Shown here: positions 38,779 to 51,605 of the stretch, piece after piece
Position numbering within the stretch: the stretch's first letter is position 1
How the letters are laid out: each line of letters begins with the position of its first letter
Source: Hydractinia symbiolongicarpus
Taxonomy: Eukaryota; Cnidaria; Hydrozoa; Anthoathecata; Hydractiniidae
Direction of reading: 5' to 3'
Assembly (NCBI RefSeq): GCF_029227915.1
Contig: NC_079885.1
Location: 1,736,001 to 1,800,000 of the forward strand
Length of the DNA stretch: 64,000 nucleotides
Position numbers and translations under genes: made by a program
The notes under the pieces: generated by a model
The model's database searches: none
What the model was told of the DNA's origin: nothing
Seen by the model: the letters and a program-made list of their open reading frames with translations, nothing else

Positions 38779-41700
38779 AAAGTATACAAAGAAAGTACCC
38801 AGGGAGTAAATTCATTTCCCAAACGATTTTTTAAATTATTATTTCACCACTAAAACGCATGAGACTTGTAGTTTTCAAGAATGTTTTCATTTTTGATGAG
38901 ACGCTGAATAAAAGAAGTTTAATCGCCGGCAAACGAAAACCCGCGATTTCCCGTAAATCCCGGACTCGGCCCGTATAGTCAAAAATATACAAAGAAAGTA
39001 CCCAGGGAGTAAATTCATTTCCAGAACGATTTTTTAAATTATTTTTTCACCACTAAAACGCATAAGACTTGTAGTTTTTAAAAATGTTTTCATTTTTGAT
39101 GAGACGCTGAATAAAAGAAGTTTAATCGCCGGCAAACGAAAACCCGCGATTTCCCGTAAATCCCGGGCTTGGCCCGTATAGTCAAAAGTATACAAAGAAA
39201 GTACCCAGGGAGTAAACTCATTTCCCGAACGATTTTTTAAATTATTTTTTCACCATTAAAACGCATGAGACTTGTAGTTTTCAAAAATGTTTTCATTTTT
39301 GATGAGACGCTGAATAAAAGAAGTTTAATCGCCGGCAAACGAAAACCCGCGATTTCTCGTAAATCCCGGGCTTGGCCCGTATAGTCAAAAGTATACAAAG
39401 AAAGTACCCAGGCAGTAAATTCATTTCCCGAACGATTTTTTAAATTACTTTTTCACCACTAAACCGCATGAGACTTGTAGTTTTTAAAATTTTTTTCATT
39501 TTTGATGAGACGCTGAATAAAAGAAGTTTAATCGCCGGCAAACGAAAACCTGCGATTTCCCGTAAATCCTGGGTTCGGCCCGTATAGTCAAAAGTATACA
39601 AAGAAAGTACCCAGGGAGTAAATTCATTTCCCAATCGATTTTTTAAATTATTATTTCACCACTAAAACGCATGAGACTTGTAGTTTTCAAGAATGTTTTC
39701 ATTTTTGATGAGACGCTTAATGAAAGAGGTTTAATCGCCGGAAAACGAAAACCTGCGATTTCCCGTAAATCCCGGGCTTGGCCCGTATAGTCGAATGTAT
39801 ACAAAGAAAGTACCCTGTGAATAAACTCGTTTCCAGAACGATTTTTTAAATTATTTTTTCACCACTAAAACGCATAAGACTTGTAGTTTTTAAAAATGTT
39901 TTCATTTTTGATGAGACGCTGAATAAAAGAAGTTTAATCGCCGGCAAACGAAAACCCGCGATTTCCCGTAAATCCCGGCTTGGCCCGTATAGTCAAAAGT
40001 ATACAAAGAAAGTACCCAGGGAGTAAACTCATTTCCCGAACGATTTTTTAAATTATTTTTTCACCACTAAAACGCATGAGACTTGTAGTTTTCAAAAATG
40101 TTTTCATTTTTGATGAGACGCTGAATAAAAGAAGTTTAATCGCCGGCAAACGAAAACCCGCGATTTCTCGTAAATCCCGGGCTTGGCCCGTATAGTCAAA
40201 AGTATACAAAGAAAGTACCCAGGGAGTAAACTCATTTCCCAATTGATTTTTTAAATTACTTTTTCACCACTAAAACGCATGAGACTTGTAGTTTTTAAAA
40301 ATGTTTTCATTTTTGATGAGACGCTGAATAAAAGAAGTTTAATCGCCGGCAAACGAAAACCTGCGATTTCCCGTAAATCCTGGGCTCGGCCCGTATAGTC
40401 AAAAGTATACAAAGAAAGTACCCAGGAAGTAAACTCATTTCCCGAACGATTTTTTAAATTATTATTTCACCACTAAAACGCATGAGACTTGTAGTTTTCA
40501 AGAATGTTTTCATTTTTGATGAGACTCTGAATAAAAGAAGTTTAATCGCCGGCAAACGAAAACCCGCGATTTCCCGTAAATCCCGGACTCGGCCCGTATA
40601 GTCAAAAGTATACAAAGAAAGTACCCAGGGAGTAAACTCATTTCCAGAACGATTTTTTAAATTATTTGTTTACCACTAAAACGCATGAGACTTGTAGTTT
40701 TCAAAAATGTTTTCATTTTTGATGAGACGCTTAATGAAAGAGGTTTAATCGCCGGCAAACAAAATCCCGCGTTTTCCCGTAAATCCGGGGCTTGGCCCGT
40801 ATAGTCGAATGTATACAAAGAAAGTACCCAGGGAGTAAACTCATTTCCCGAACGATTTTTTAAATTTTTTTTTCACCACTAAAACGCATGAGACTTGTAG
40901 TTTTCAAAAATGTTTTCATTTTTGATGAGACGCTTAATGAAAGAGGTTTAATCGCCGGAAAACGAAAACCCGCGATTTCCCGTAAATCTCGGGCTTGGCC
41001 CGTATAGTCGAATGTATACAAAGAAAGTACCCAGGGAGTAAACTCATTTCCCGAACGATTTTTTAAATTTTTTTTCACCACTAAAACGCATGAGACTTGT
41101 AGTTTTCAAAAATGTTTTCATTTTTGATGAGACGGTTAATGAAAGAGGTTTAATCGCCGGAAAACGAAAACCCGCGATTTCCCGTAAATCCCGGCTTGGC
41201 CCGTATAGTCAAAAGTATACAAAGAAAGTACCCAGGGAGTAAACTCATTTCCCGAACGATTTTTTAAATTATTTTTTCACCACTAAAACGCATGAGACTT
41301 GTAGTTTTCAAAAATGTTTTCATTTTTGATGAGACGCTGAATAAAAGAAGTTTAATCGCCGGCAAACGAAAACCCGCGATTTCTCGTAAATCCCGGGCTT
41401 GGCCCGTATAGTCAAAAGTATACAAAGAAAGTACCCAGGGAGTAAATTCATTTCCCGAACGATTTTTTAAATTATTTTTCACCACTAAAACGCATGAGAC
41501 TTGTAGTTTTCAAGAATGTTTTCATTTTTGATGAGACGCTGAATAAAAGAAGTTTAATCGCCGGCAAACGAAAACCTGCGATTTCCCGTAAATCCTGGGC
41601 TCGGCCCGTATAGTCAAAAGTATACAAAGAAAGTACCCAGGGAGTAAATTCATTTCCCAAACGATTTTTTAAATTATTATTTCACCACTAAAACGCATGA

Positions 41701-44607
41701 GACTTGTAGTTTTCAAGAATGTTTTCATTTTTGATGAGACGCTGAATAAAAGAAGTTTAATCGCCGGCAAACGAAAACCCGCGATTTCCCGTAAATCCCG
41801 GACTCGGCCCGTATAGTCAAAAATATACAAAGAAAGTACCCAGGGAGTAAATTCATTTCCAGAACGATTTTTTAAATTATTTTTTCACCACTAAAACGCA
41901 TAAGACTTGTAGTTTTTAAAAATGTTTTCATTTTTGATGAGACGCTGAATAAAAGAAGTTTAATCGCCGGCAAACGAAAACCCGCGATTTCCCGTAAATC
42001 CCGGGCTTGGCCCGTATAGTCAAAAGTATACAAAGAAAGTACCCAGGGAGTAAACTCATTTCCCGAACGATTTTTTAAATTATTTTTTCACCATTAAAAC
42101 GCATGAGACTTGTAGTTTTCAAAAATGTTTTCATTTTTGATGAGACGCTGAATAAAAGAAGTTTAATCGCCGGCAAACGAAAACCCGCGATTTCTCGTAA
42201 ATCCCGGGCTTGGCCCGTATAGTCAAAAGTATACAAAGAAAGTACCCAGGCAGTAAATTCATTTCCCGAACGATTTTTTAAATTACTTTTTCACCACTAA
42301 ACCGCATGAGACTTGTAGTTTTTAAAATTTTTTTCATTTTTGATGAGACGCTGAATAAAAGAAGTTTAATCGCCGGCAAACGAAAACCTGCGATTTCCCG
42401 TAAATCCTGGGTTCGGCCCGTATAGTCAAAAGTATACAAAGAAAGTACCCAGGGAGTAAATTCATTTCCCAATCGATTTTTTAAATTATTATTTCACCAC
42501 TAAAACGCATGAGACTTGTAGTTTTCAAGAATGTTTTCATTTTTGATGAGACGCTTAATGAAAGAGGTTTAATCGCCGGAAAACGAAAACCTGCGATTTC
42601 CCGTAAATCCCGGGCTTGGCCCGTATAGTCGAATGTATACAAAGAAAGTACCCTGTGAATAAACTCGTTTCCAGAACGATTTTTTAAATTATTTTTTCAC
42701 CACTAAAACGCATAAGACTTGTAGTTTTTAAAAATGTTTTCATTTTTGATGAGACGCTGAATAAAAGAAGTTTAATCGCCGGCAAACGAAAACCCGCGAT
42801 TTCCCGTAAATCCCGGCTTGGCCCGTATAGTCAAAAGTATACAAAGAAAGTACCCAGGGAGTAAACTCATTTCCCGAACGATTTTTTAAATTATTTTTTC
42901 ACCACTAAAACGCATGAGACTTGTAGTTTTCAAAAATGTTTTCATTTTTGATGAGACGCTGAATAAAAGAAGTTTAATCGCCGGCAAACGAAAACCCGCG
43001 ATTTCTCGTAAATCCCGGGCTTGGCCCGTATAGTCAAAAGTATACAAAGAAAGTACCCAGGGAGTAAACTCATTTCCCAATTGATTTTTTAAATTACTTT
43101 TTCACCACTAAAACGCATGAGACTTGTAGTTTTTAAAAATGTTTTCATTTTTGATGAGACGCTGAATAAAAGAAGTTTAATCGCCGGCAAACGAAAACCT
43201 GCGATTTCCCGTAAATCCTGGGCTCGGCCCGTATAGTCAAAAGTATACAAAGAAAGTACCCAGGAAGTAAACTCATTTCCCGAACGATTTTTTAAATTAT
43301 TATTTCACCACTAAAACGCATGAGACTTGTAGTTTTCAAGAATGTTTTCATTTTTGATGAGACTCTGAATAAAAGAAGTTTAATCGCCGGCAAACGAAAA
43401 CCCGCGATTTCCCGTAAATCCCGGACTCGGCCCGTATAGTCAAAAGTATACAAAGAAAGTACCCAGGGAGTAAACTCATTTCCAGAACGATTTTTTAAAT
43501 TATTTGTTTACCACTAAAACGCATGAGACTTGTAGTTTTCAAAAATGTTTTCATTTTTGATGAGACGCTTAATGAAAGAGGTTTAATCGCCGGCAAACAA
43601 AATCCCGCGTTTTCCCGTAAATCCGGGGCTTGGCCCGTATAGTCGAATGTATACAAAGAAAGTACCCAGGGAGTAAACTCATTTCCCGAACGATTTTTTA
43701 AATTTTTTTTTCACCACTAAAACGCATGAGACTTGTAGTTTTCAAAAATGTTTTCATTTTTGATGAGACGCTTAATGAAAGAGGTTTAATCGCCGGAAAA
43801 CGAAAACCCGCGATTTCCCGTAAATCTCGGGCTTGGCCCGTATAGTCGAATGTATACAAAGAAAGTACCCAGGGAGTAAACTCATTTCCCGAACGATTTT
43901 TTAAATTTTTTTTCACCACTAAAACGCATGAGACTTGTAGTTTTCAAAAATGTTTTCATTTTTGATGAGACGGTTAATGAAAGAGGTTTAATCGCCGGAA
44001 AACGAAAACCCGCGATTTCCCGTAAATCCCGGCTTGGCCCGTATAGTCAAAAGTATACAAAGAAAGTACCCAGGGAGTAAACTCATTTCCCGAACGATTT
44101 TTTAAATTATTTTTTCACCACTAAAACGCATGAGACTTGTAGTTTTCAAAAATGTTTTCATTTTTGATGAGACGCTGAATAAAAGAAGTTTAATCGCCGG
44201 CAAACGAAAACCCGCGATTTCTCGTAAATCCCGGGCTTGGCCCGTATAGTCAAAAGTATACAAAGAAAGTACCCAGGGAGTAAATTCATTTCCCGAACGA
44301 TTTTTTAAATTATTTTTCACCACTAAAACGCATGAGACTTGTAGTTTTCAAGAATGTTTTCATTTTTGATGAGACGCTGAATAAAAGAAGTTTAATCGCC
44401 GGCAAACGAAAACCTGCGATTTCCCGTAAATCCTGGGCTCGGCCCGTATAGTCAAAAGTATACAAAGAAAGTACCCAGGGAGTAAATTCATTTCCCAAAC
44501 GATTTTTTAAATTATTATTTCACCACTAAAACGCATGAGACTTGTAGTTTTCAAGAATGTTTTCATTTTTGATGAGACGCTGAATAAAAGAAGTTTAATC
44601 GCCGGCA
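38779..44607 (-). repeat. Tandem 14-monomer duplication, period 2,838 bp
   Basis: About 2.05 copies. Diagnostic variants recur at +2,838: AAAATATACAAAG (38,982 and 41,820), CACCATTAAAACG, CCAGGCAGTAAATTC (39,409 and 42,247), TAAACCGCATGAG with AAATTTTTTTCATT, GTGAATAAACTCGTTTCC, TTTCCCAATTGATT and TTATTTGTTTACC. The left limit is at TAGTATAGTGAAAAG (38,770), which has no counterpart; the right limit is GGCAAAGGAAAACC near 44,605. Confidence 0.88.
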
Positions 44608-45105
44608 AAGGAAAACCCGCGATTTCCCGTAAATCCCGGACTCGGCCCGTATAGTCAAAAATATACAAAGAAAGTACCCAGGGAGTAAACTCATTTGCAG
44701 AACGATTTTTTAAATTATTTCTTCACCACTAAAACGCATAAGACTTGTAGTTTTTAAAAATGTTTTCATTTTTGATGAGACGCTGAATAAAAGAAGTTTA
44801 ATCGCCGGCAAACGAAAACCCGCGATTTCCCGTAAATCCCGGGCTTGACCCGTATAGTCAAAAGTATAAAAAGAAAGTACCCAGGGAGTAAACTCATTTC
44901 CCGAACGATTTTTTATATTATTTTTTTACCACTAAACGCATGATACTTGTAGTTTTCAAAAATATTTTCATATTTGATGGGACGCTGAATAAAAGAAGTT
45001 TAAACGCCGGCAAACGAAGATCCGCGATTTCCCGTAAATCCCGGACTCGGCCCGTGTAGTCAAATGTATACAAAGAAAGTACCCAGGGAGTAAACTCTTT
45101 TCCCG

Positions 45106-47130
45106 AACGATTTTTTAAATTTTTTTTTCACCACTAAAACGCATGAGACTTGTAGTTTTCAAAAATGTTTTCATTTTTGATGAGACGCTTAATGAAAGAG
45201 GTTTAATCGCCGGAAAACGAAAACCTGCGATTTCCCGTAAATCCCGGGCTTGGCCCGTATAGTCGAATGTATACAAAGAAAGTACCCTGTGAGTAAACTC
45301 ATTTCCAGAACAATTTTTTAAATTATTTTTTCACCACTAAAACGCATAAGACTTGTAGTTTTTAAAAATGTTTTCATTTTTGATGAGACGCTGAATAAAA
45401 GAAGTTTAATCGCCGGCAAACGAAAACCCGCGATTTCCCGTAAATCCCGGCTTGGTCCGTATAGTCAAAAGTATACAAAGAAAGTACCCAAGAAGTAAAC
45501 TCATTTCCCGAACGATTTTTTAAATTATTTTTTCACCACTAAAACGCATGAGACTTGTAGTTTTCAAAAAAGTTTTCATTTTTGATGAGACGCTGAATAA
45601 AAGAAGTTTAATCGCCGGCAAACGAAAACCCGCGATTTCTCGTAAATCCCGGGCTTGGCCCGTATAGTCAAAAGTATACAAAGAAAGTACCCAGGGAGTA
45701 AACTCATTTCCCGAACGATTTTTTAAATTACTTTTTCACCACTAAAACGCATGAGACTTGTAGTTTTTAAATATGTTTTCATTTTTGATGAGACGCTGAA
45801 TAAAAGAAGTTTATTCGCCGGCAAACGAAAACCTGCGATTTCCCGTAAATCCTGGGCTCGGCCCGTATAGTCAAAAGTATACAAAGAAAGTACCCAGGGA
45901 GTAAATTCATTTCCCAAACGATTTTTTAAATTATTATTTCACCACTAAAACGCATGAGACTTGTAGTTTTCAAGAATGTTTTCATTTTTGATGAGACGCT
46001 GAATAAAAGAAGTTTAATCGCCGGCAAACGAAAACCCGCGATTTCCCGTAAATCCCGGACTCGGCCCGTATAGTCAAAAATATACAAAGAAAGTACCCAG
46101 GGAGTAAACTCATTTCCAGAACGATTTTTTAAATTTTTTTTTCACCACTAAAACGCATGAGACTTGTAGTTTTCAAAAATGTTTTCATTTTTGATGAGAC
46201 GCTTAATGAAAGAGGTTTAATCGCCGGAAAACGAAAACCTGCGATTTCCCGTAAATCCCGGGCTTGGCCCGTATAGTCGAATGTATACAAAGAAAGTACC
46301 CTGTGAGTAAACTCATTTCCAGAACAATTTTTTAAATTATTTTTTCACCACTAAAACGCATAAGACTTGTAGTTTTTAAAAATGTTTTCATTTTTGATGA
46401 GACGCTGAATAAAAGAAGTTTAATCGCCGGCAAACGAAAACCCGCGATTTCCCGTAAATCCCGGCTTGGTCCGTATAGTCAAAAGTATACAAAGAAAGTA
46501 CCCAGGGAGTAAACTCATTTCCCGAACGATTTTTTAAATTATTTTTTCACCACTAAAACGCATGAGACTTGTAGTTTTCAAAAATGTTTTCATTTTTGAT
46601 GAGACGCTGAATAAAAGAAGTTTAATCGCCGGCAAACGAAAACCCGCGATTTCTCGTAAATCCCGGGCTTGGCCCGTATAGTCAAAAGTATACAAAGAAA
46701 GTACCCAGGGAGTAAACTCATTTCCCGAACGATTTTTTAAATTACTTTTTCACCACTAAAACGCATGAGACTTGTAGTTTTTAAATATGTTTTCATTTTT
46801 GATGAGACGCTGAATAAAAGAAGTTTAATCGCCGGCAAACGAAAATCTGCGATTTCCCGTAAATCCTGGGCTCGGCCCGTATAGTCAAAAGTATACAAAG
46901 AAAGTACCCAGGGAGTAAACTCATTTCCCGAACGATTTTTTAAATTATTATTTCACCACTAAAACGCATGAGACTTGTAGTTTTCAAGAATGTTTTCATT
47001 TTTGATGAGACTCTGAATAAAAGAAGTTTAATCGCCGGCAAACGAAAACCCGCGATTTCCCGTAAATCCCGGACTCGGCCCGTATAGTCAAAAGTATACA
47101 AAGAAAGTACCCAGGGAGTAAACTCATTTC
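45106..47130 (-). repeat. Tandem 5-monomer duplication, period 1,014 bp
   Basis: A five-monomer block repeats with TTCCAGAACAATTTTTT at about 45,304 and 46,318 and CCCGGCTTGGTCCG at about 45,448 and 46,462. The copies have drifted more than the other duplications, for example CCCAAGAAGTAAAC versus CCCAGGGAGTAAAC and TTTATTCGCCGG versus TTTAATCGCCGG. It ends close to the left edge of the 5.3-kb insert. Confidence 0.75.
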
Positions 47131-47230
47131 CAGAACGATTTTTTAAATTATTTGTTTACCACTAAAACGCATAAGACTTGTAGTTTTTAAAAATGTTTTC
47201 ATTTTTGATGAGACGCTGAATAAAAGAAGT

Positions 47231-47234
47231 TTAA
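47231..47234. repeat. Target-site duplication, left copy (TTAA)
   Basis: TTAA next to the left end of the inserted segment. The same four bases flank the right end, and the unbroken monomer has one copy (AAGTTTAATCGCC). A 5-bp TTTAA is also shared, but taking TTAA as the duplication puts the two terminal inverted repeats in register. Confidence 0.75.
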
Positions 47235-47256
47235 AGACAATTAATTCTGATATATA
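47235..47256 (+). repeat. Left terminal inverted repeat
   Basis: Begins AGACAATTAATTC and continues into a TATATAT run. Compared with the reverse complement of the right end, 18 of 22 positions agree, with mismatches at positions 4, 11, 14 and 15. Both ends pair an AATTAA block with a TATATA block at the same spacing. Confidence 0.68.
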
Positions 47257-49069
47257 TCACAACCAAATCTCGGTAGAGGTTAAGGGAAATAGCAAAGCAC
47301 GGTTTTTTTGTTATGTGGTGTCATTCGTAAAGAGTGAGCCAATGACATAAATTTTTAGGATTTACGTACAGGGCACTTTGATTACACTCATAAGCGCAAG
47401 AAATGCACACATAAATTTTGGTACTTATTACAAAAATACCACTGGGTTTGTTTACAAAAGAGAACAGCCTCGACGTTGTTTTATGTTGTTCTTACAGGTA
47501 GCTTAGCTACCCTATATAGCTACATTAAGGATTAAACTAGCATTTATTACTTAATACTCAGTAAAATAGGTCAAGTTTAAATATTACAGTATGAAAGGAC
47601 AAGGCTGAGCTTTTTAGCTCGGTTTACTAGAAATTAAAAAAAAGGTTGCGAAGCATTTCGCAAGTTGCAAGCAAAATTAAACTATCCAATACTTTGTCCC
47701 TAGCGCTTCTTGTTTCTTTGGCGCTAACATCTTCCGAAATACATCAAAATTGAATATCATATAGAAGAACCCTGGGGACGAGGTAGGAAAATGAACGCTC
47801 TGCGGAACAATTCGTTGCTCAAAAACAGTTTTTTTTGCGAATAGACTGCGCGAGTATTTGATGTGCGTGGGATATTCTTTTCAAAATGTGCGAGAAAATT
47901 TGATTACGCAAAACTAACAAAAACGAATAACGCGTGTTAAAATTTTGTACCGCCTTTTCCCACAGATTGGTAAAAGTAGCAATATTCCACTTTTAGCAGT
48001 ATTCCGAAAGATATGTGATACATCGAGTTGTACAACCCGCAGAAGTTGGTCATAACGTAACGATTTCGTAAACGATCTTACAACAAAACAGTATTTTTTT
48101 CACGTAAAAATACCGGCAGTAGAAGCCACAGAATCTGCTGGAACGAATTTCGAAAACTCACGGGAAACAATTAAAAAAAAAAAAACAAATCAAAACAGTT
48201 TTTTAACTTTATCAAGATTTATTAAATAGCTTCAAATTTGGGCAGAAAAACAATAACGGATTCGCCTTCTTTTCACCACACGCATTAGAAGATTACATCA
48301 CTCACTCCCATTGTACACAATCTAAAAGAAAAGGAAAACATTTTCATATAGTGACGCTTCCAGTGCCTTTAAGGGATGGCCAAGTCAATGGAATTGAAAG
48401 CACTGTTTTTCATCTTATAAATAATTAAGGCTAATTCGGAAAAGTATAAAAGAAAAAAACTAAACAATTTGGCAACTTTACTAATTTTATACGCAAAGTT
48501 CCAACCATACCAACAGTTTCCAAATCTGACAAAATCATTTTAGAAGTGTTTATTTTTTCAGAATTTGATTGATGCAAGGCCAAGGGAAATTAAATAAGTT
48601 TATTGTCCTAGACCCATTTAAAAACATATGCTTCTCATCATTCAGTTTTTTTTCAACCAACAATAATGTAATCACCCAGAGGAAATTATAATGTCTCTTG
48701 TGTGTGTTTTAGAAGCTGAGTACACAAATTCACAAATATTACAAGTGCTGAACTTTGGCAATCATATTTTGCAATCAGACCCTTTTAAAAACTATGCTGA
48801 ACCATGTCAATTATTAAATTCAGCACTAATAGAAAAGCACCTTGGATAGGATTCTTTGTTGGGTGAATAAAATGACTGACAAATGATTTATCGTGAATGA
48901 AATAGTAATTTTTACACAAATAATTTAAAAAATAATGAACTTTGTTATGTGGGTTGTTCTCAAACACACGTGGGCGGTGGACAAAAAACTGTGATGTAAT
49001 TTCTCTTGGTCTATTATTCCTGAGAATATTCTAAAATAAGAGGGTGTCAATAAGCTGCAAACAGCCACA
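47257..49069. other. Unique AT-rich DNA, left part of the insert
   Basis: No gene is recognised. Small features only: a 7-bp dyad TGTCATT/AATGACA (47,319-47,325 and 47,341-47,347); a perfect 15-nt palindrome GGTAGCT-T-AGCTACC (47,497-47,511); and a run of 13 A (48,173-48,185). Stop codons are dense in all frames. The longest open frame here is about 60 codons (48,785-48,967, - strand) and matches nothing I know. Confidence 0.6.
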
Positions 49070-49151
49070 TATATAAGGGCAAGTTCGGGCAACTTTTACA
49101 ATTAAATTAATGATTGTCTTCCAAAACCGCCCGCACTTTCCCGACCTTGCC
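49070..49151. promoter_or_regulatory. TATA-like box followed by an inverted repeat
   Basis: TATATAAGG at 49,070-49,078 runs straight into GGCAAGTTCGGGCA (49,078-49,091). That segment is matched in inverted orientation by TTCCCGACCTTGCC (49,138-49,151), 12 of 14 positions, with a 46-nt spacer. This is the most regulatory-looking spot in the insert. No convincing transcript or reading frame follows: the 116-codon open frame downstream (49,189-49,539) begins with TTG. It could be a chance TATA match in AT-rich DNA. Confidence 0.2.
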
Positions 49152-49460
49152 TGGAGCATTTTCAAAATTCAATTCCTTGTAACATACCTTGTGGACGATA
49201 GTTGGAAAAAGATGCTTTAAGAGAAAGAAGTTAATAAAAATTAAAAGTTATTTATCAAGTAAATTTTATCAAAAACCATCAAAAACAGTTCTTTTAAGAA
49301 CTTTACTACCACATAGTTTACTTTATGGTCTATGCAGATTTTTTCGGGTGAATACTTCAATTTTTTTGCAAAACGCTAAACTTGCCCAAAAACGCCTGCA
49401 CGTTATACGGCGTGTGCAGCTTATCAGCACCCTTTTTCTAAAATTACAAGCAGTTTCGAA

Positions 49461-49502
49461 GATGCCCACGCCGTTTAGAGGACGTGGTGCGGCTTGGGCA
49501 TC
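49461..49502. other. GC-rich hairpin
   Basis: Arms GATGCCCACGCCG (49,461-49,473) and CGGCTTGGGCATC (49,490-49,502) pair at 12 of 13 positions around a 16-nt loop. This is markedly more GC-rich than the surrounding DNA. It lacks a U-tract and does not resemble a tRNA or a known small RNA. It could be a folded RNA or a remnant of a small hairpin element. Confidence 0.55.
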
Positions 49503-50369
49503 CTTGAAGTTCTGTTTAATGACAGTTTTAATGTTTTAATGTCGTTTTAAACCTTGTTCTCAGGGAGGGTGTACGGAAAACTAATTCCTATTGACAATTA
49601 CATTGCTGTTGGTTTGATAGCAAAAGTGGATATTTTTTTAATTACTGTAACAGGTTACTTATATAATAAATAAAAAATGATAAAAACAGTTGGTCAGCTC
49701 ACTCTAGCGCCCAGAGCTATTTGTTTTGTCTGCGCCCTAGCTACAGGTTTTCCTATATCTGGCTATCAGTTAGGTAGTAATACAGCTTCTCCATATGTAT
49801 TCTACAAATTACTTTCAATTCTTTTATACAAAACTGAGCTCTAGCTAGCCAGCTACCTTTCGTGTGATTAAGCCTTACCTTGATTTGGATAAAACCAATT
49901 AAAATTGATAATATTGTATTCTTACATCTTCTTAGAAACAATAAAATAAAACACAGCTCGGCGCGTTATAATTGTACAAATTACTTCAATTTTTCTTTAG
50001 GAAAGGGTACCTTACACAGGAGCTTTCCAATCCAACTAAAATCTCCAGAAAAAGCACAGCAACAAAAAAGCTTAAAATACACAAGTAAAGTCGATTAGAA
50101 ACAGGACTAGCAATAAATTTTTTCAAAAGAAGAAAACCGTTTTAATACTATTATATTTCATTAAAATACAACTATAATAGTATTAGAAGCAAAATTGCAA
50201 AGTAATTAATTAATTATTTATACCATAATTAGCTATAATACAAAGAAATAAGGCATATTTCGGGTCTGTAAAATATACGTGTCTAAAATGCCGACTACCG
50301 TTTCTTGTTCACGGCATATTCTTCTTTGTGTGTTCAAGTTCGGCGGACGTATAATCCGGACCAAAAGAC
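49503..50369. other. Unique AT-rich DNA, nothing recognised
   Basis: Low-complexity AT sequence with short AGCTAGC/GCTAGC-type palindromes near 49,845 and repeated TTAATTAATTA around 50,200. Open frames of 62 codons (49,753-49,941, -) and 72 codons (49,880-50,098, +) overlap on opposite strands and look random. No RNA gene or protein domain was recognised. Confidence 0.55.
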
Positions 50370-50402
50370 GGGGGGGTCAAAATCCGGGGATGGGGGGGGG
50401 GG
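50370..50402 (+). other. G-run cluster (G7, G4, G11), quadruplex candidate
   Basis: Runs of 7 G (50,370-50,376), 4 G (50,386-50,389) and 11 G (50,392-50,402) lie within 33 bp. The long run can supply two tracts, so four G3 tracts are available. Very unusual in this AT-rich insert. A sequencing or assembly homopolymer error could change the exact run lengths. Confidence 0.7.
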
Positions 50403-50620
50403 TACGAGCCGTACTTATTGCATTTTTTACTAAACTTATACTTTAACCCCTCGGTCCAAACTTATTTGTTTTATTAGAAAAAAAATACCCTAGCTTTATG
50501 TGCAAAAATATCAGTCCTATTTCTTTACGCTGATTTTATATGATTTTTTTTCTATCGAAATTTTGAGAATCTCAATAATTCTCTTGGTATACCTCGCGTG
50601 TAGCAAACGTGCTCCACAAT

Positions 50621-50643
50621 TTCGCTTCGCTCGCTTCGCTCGC
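50621..50643 (+). repeat. Short tandem repeat, TTCGCTCGC unit
   Basis: TTCGC followed by two copies of the 9-nt unit TTCGCTCGC. An isolated GC-rich microrepeat in AT-rich surroundings. Confidence 0.75.
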
Positions 50644-51605
50644 AAAGCTCAATTGCTTCTCAAAAATCAAAACTTAAGAGGAAAATTACATCGCAGTTTT
50701 TAAAATTATATTACACATACTACAGAACACCTGGGGGAAATCTCATTGTTCATCAAGTTACCCCATATGGGTAATATGGAAGATTTCTTCATAAAAAACC
50801 TCAGAAACCTTTTCAAGTGGATTACTTTCACATTAACAAAAATTGAAAAATTTTAAGATGAACTTTTGCGATTTTGTCATTTATTAGTTTTCAAATTTCT
50901 CACTGGAAATTTATAAGGTTTAAAACCCATGTCGCACAGTAACTTTTTCGTCCTTATGATAATGTGATATACATAAGCTATGGAACAAGCAGGAAAATAA
51001 AAACACATAAATAGAAAAAGGTTGTTATAAAAATAATATAAATTAATTTCAAACCGATTAGTCCCTGCAGCCATTTTGGTGTCAGCAGTATGAAAAACTA
51101 TGCTAAAACCATAATAAGTAAAAGTCCTATTACTTCAGTAAAAATTGAAATAATGACTTGAAACTTAGTATTATATGTTTTTAGACCAGTTTGATGAAAT
51201 GAACCCAAAAAATTTTTTTGCTACTATTATAGTTCTTGAGTTCCTGAATTTAGCCATTTTTGGGGACGCCGATAAACCTTTTTTGAAAGCATATTATTTT
51301 GACAAGCCATGTGTACAGATAACATTCAAAGTGATTCTCAGGATTTAAAATAATTCAAACAGATAAAATGTGTCCCAGGTTTAGGACCATATACCTTATC
51401 CAGCTCTATAAATACAAAGTTGTTAGAAGTTATTTTTTTGTCCACCTGGATCTGCAACACGTTTACTTGCACTAATCGCTCAGCCTGGTGCCACTCACAA
51501 TTAATTTTTGAATATCTACAGGAACTTATTATGCAAAATGAAAAATGCTAAACAACTGTATTTGCTTTGCAGAAGTAACAATAGGCTTCATCATAAGTCC
51601 TGTGA
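50644..51605. other. Unique AT-rich DNA, nothing recognised
   Basis: No gene, RNA or mobile-element signature is recognised. The only open frame over 60 codons (50,877-51,074, -) has no identifiable motif. Confidence 0.55.

Larger units (their letters stand above)
34195..47234 (-). repeat. Satellite array B, ~203-bp monomers, - orientation
   Basis: About 64 monomers of the same family as array A, read on the opposite strand: CACTAAAACGCATGAGACTTG, TTTAATCGCCGGC and AGTAAACTCATTTCC recur every ~203 bp. It begins at the orientation switch and stops mid-monomer at the TTAA where the 5.3-kb segment enters. It contains monomers of the CATATTTGATGGG class (near 34,630, 35,040 and 44,970) and a large 14-mer duplication. 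No gene is supported in it. Confidence 0.97.

Noticed and set aside
49189-49539. 116-codon open frame in the insert
   Set aside because: It starts with TTG, has no recognised domain, and overlaps the GC hairpin. Its composition fits chance.
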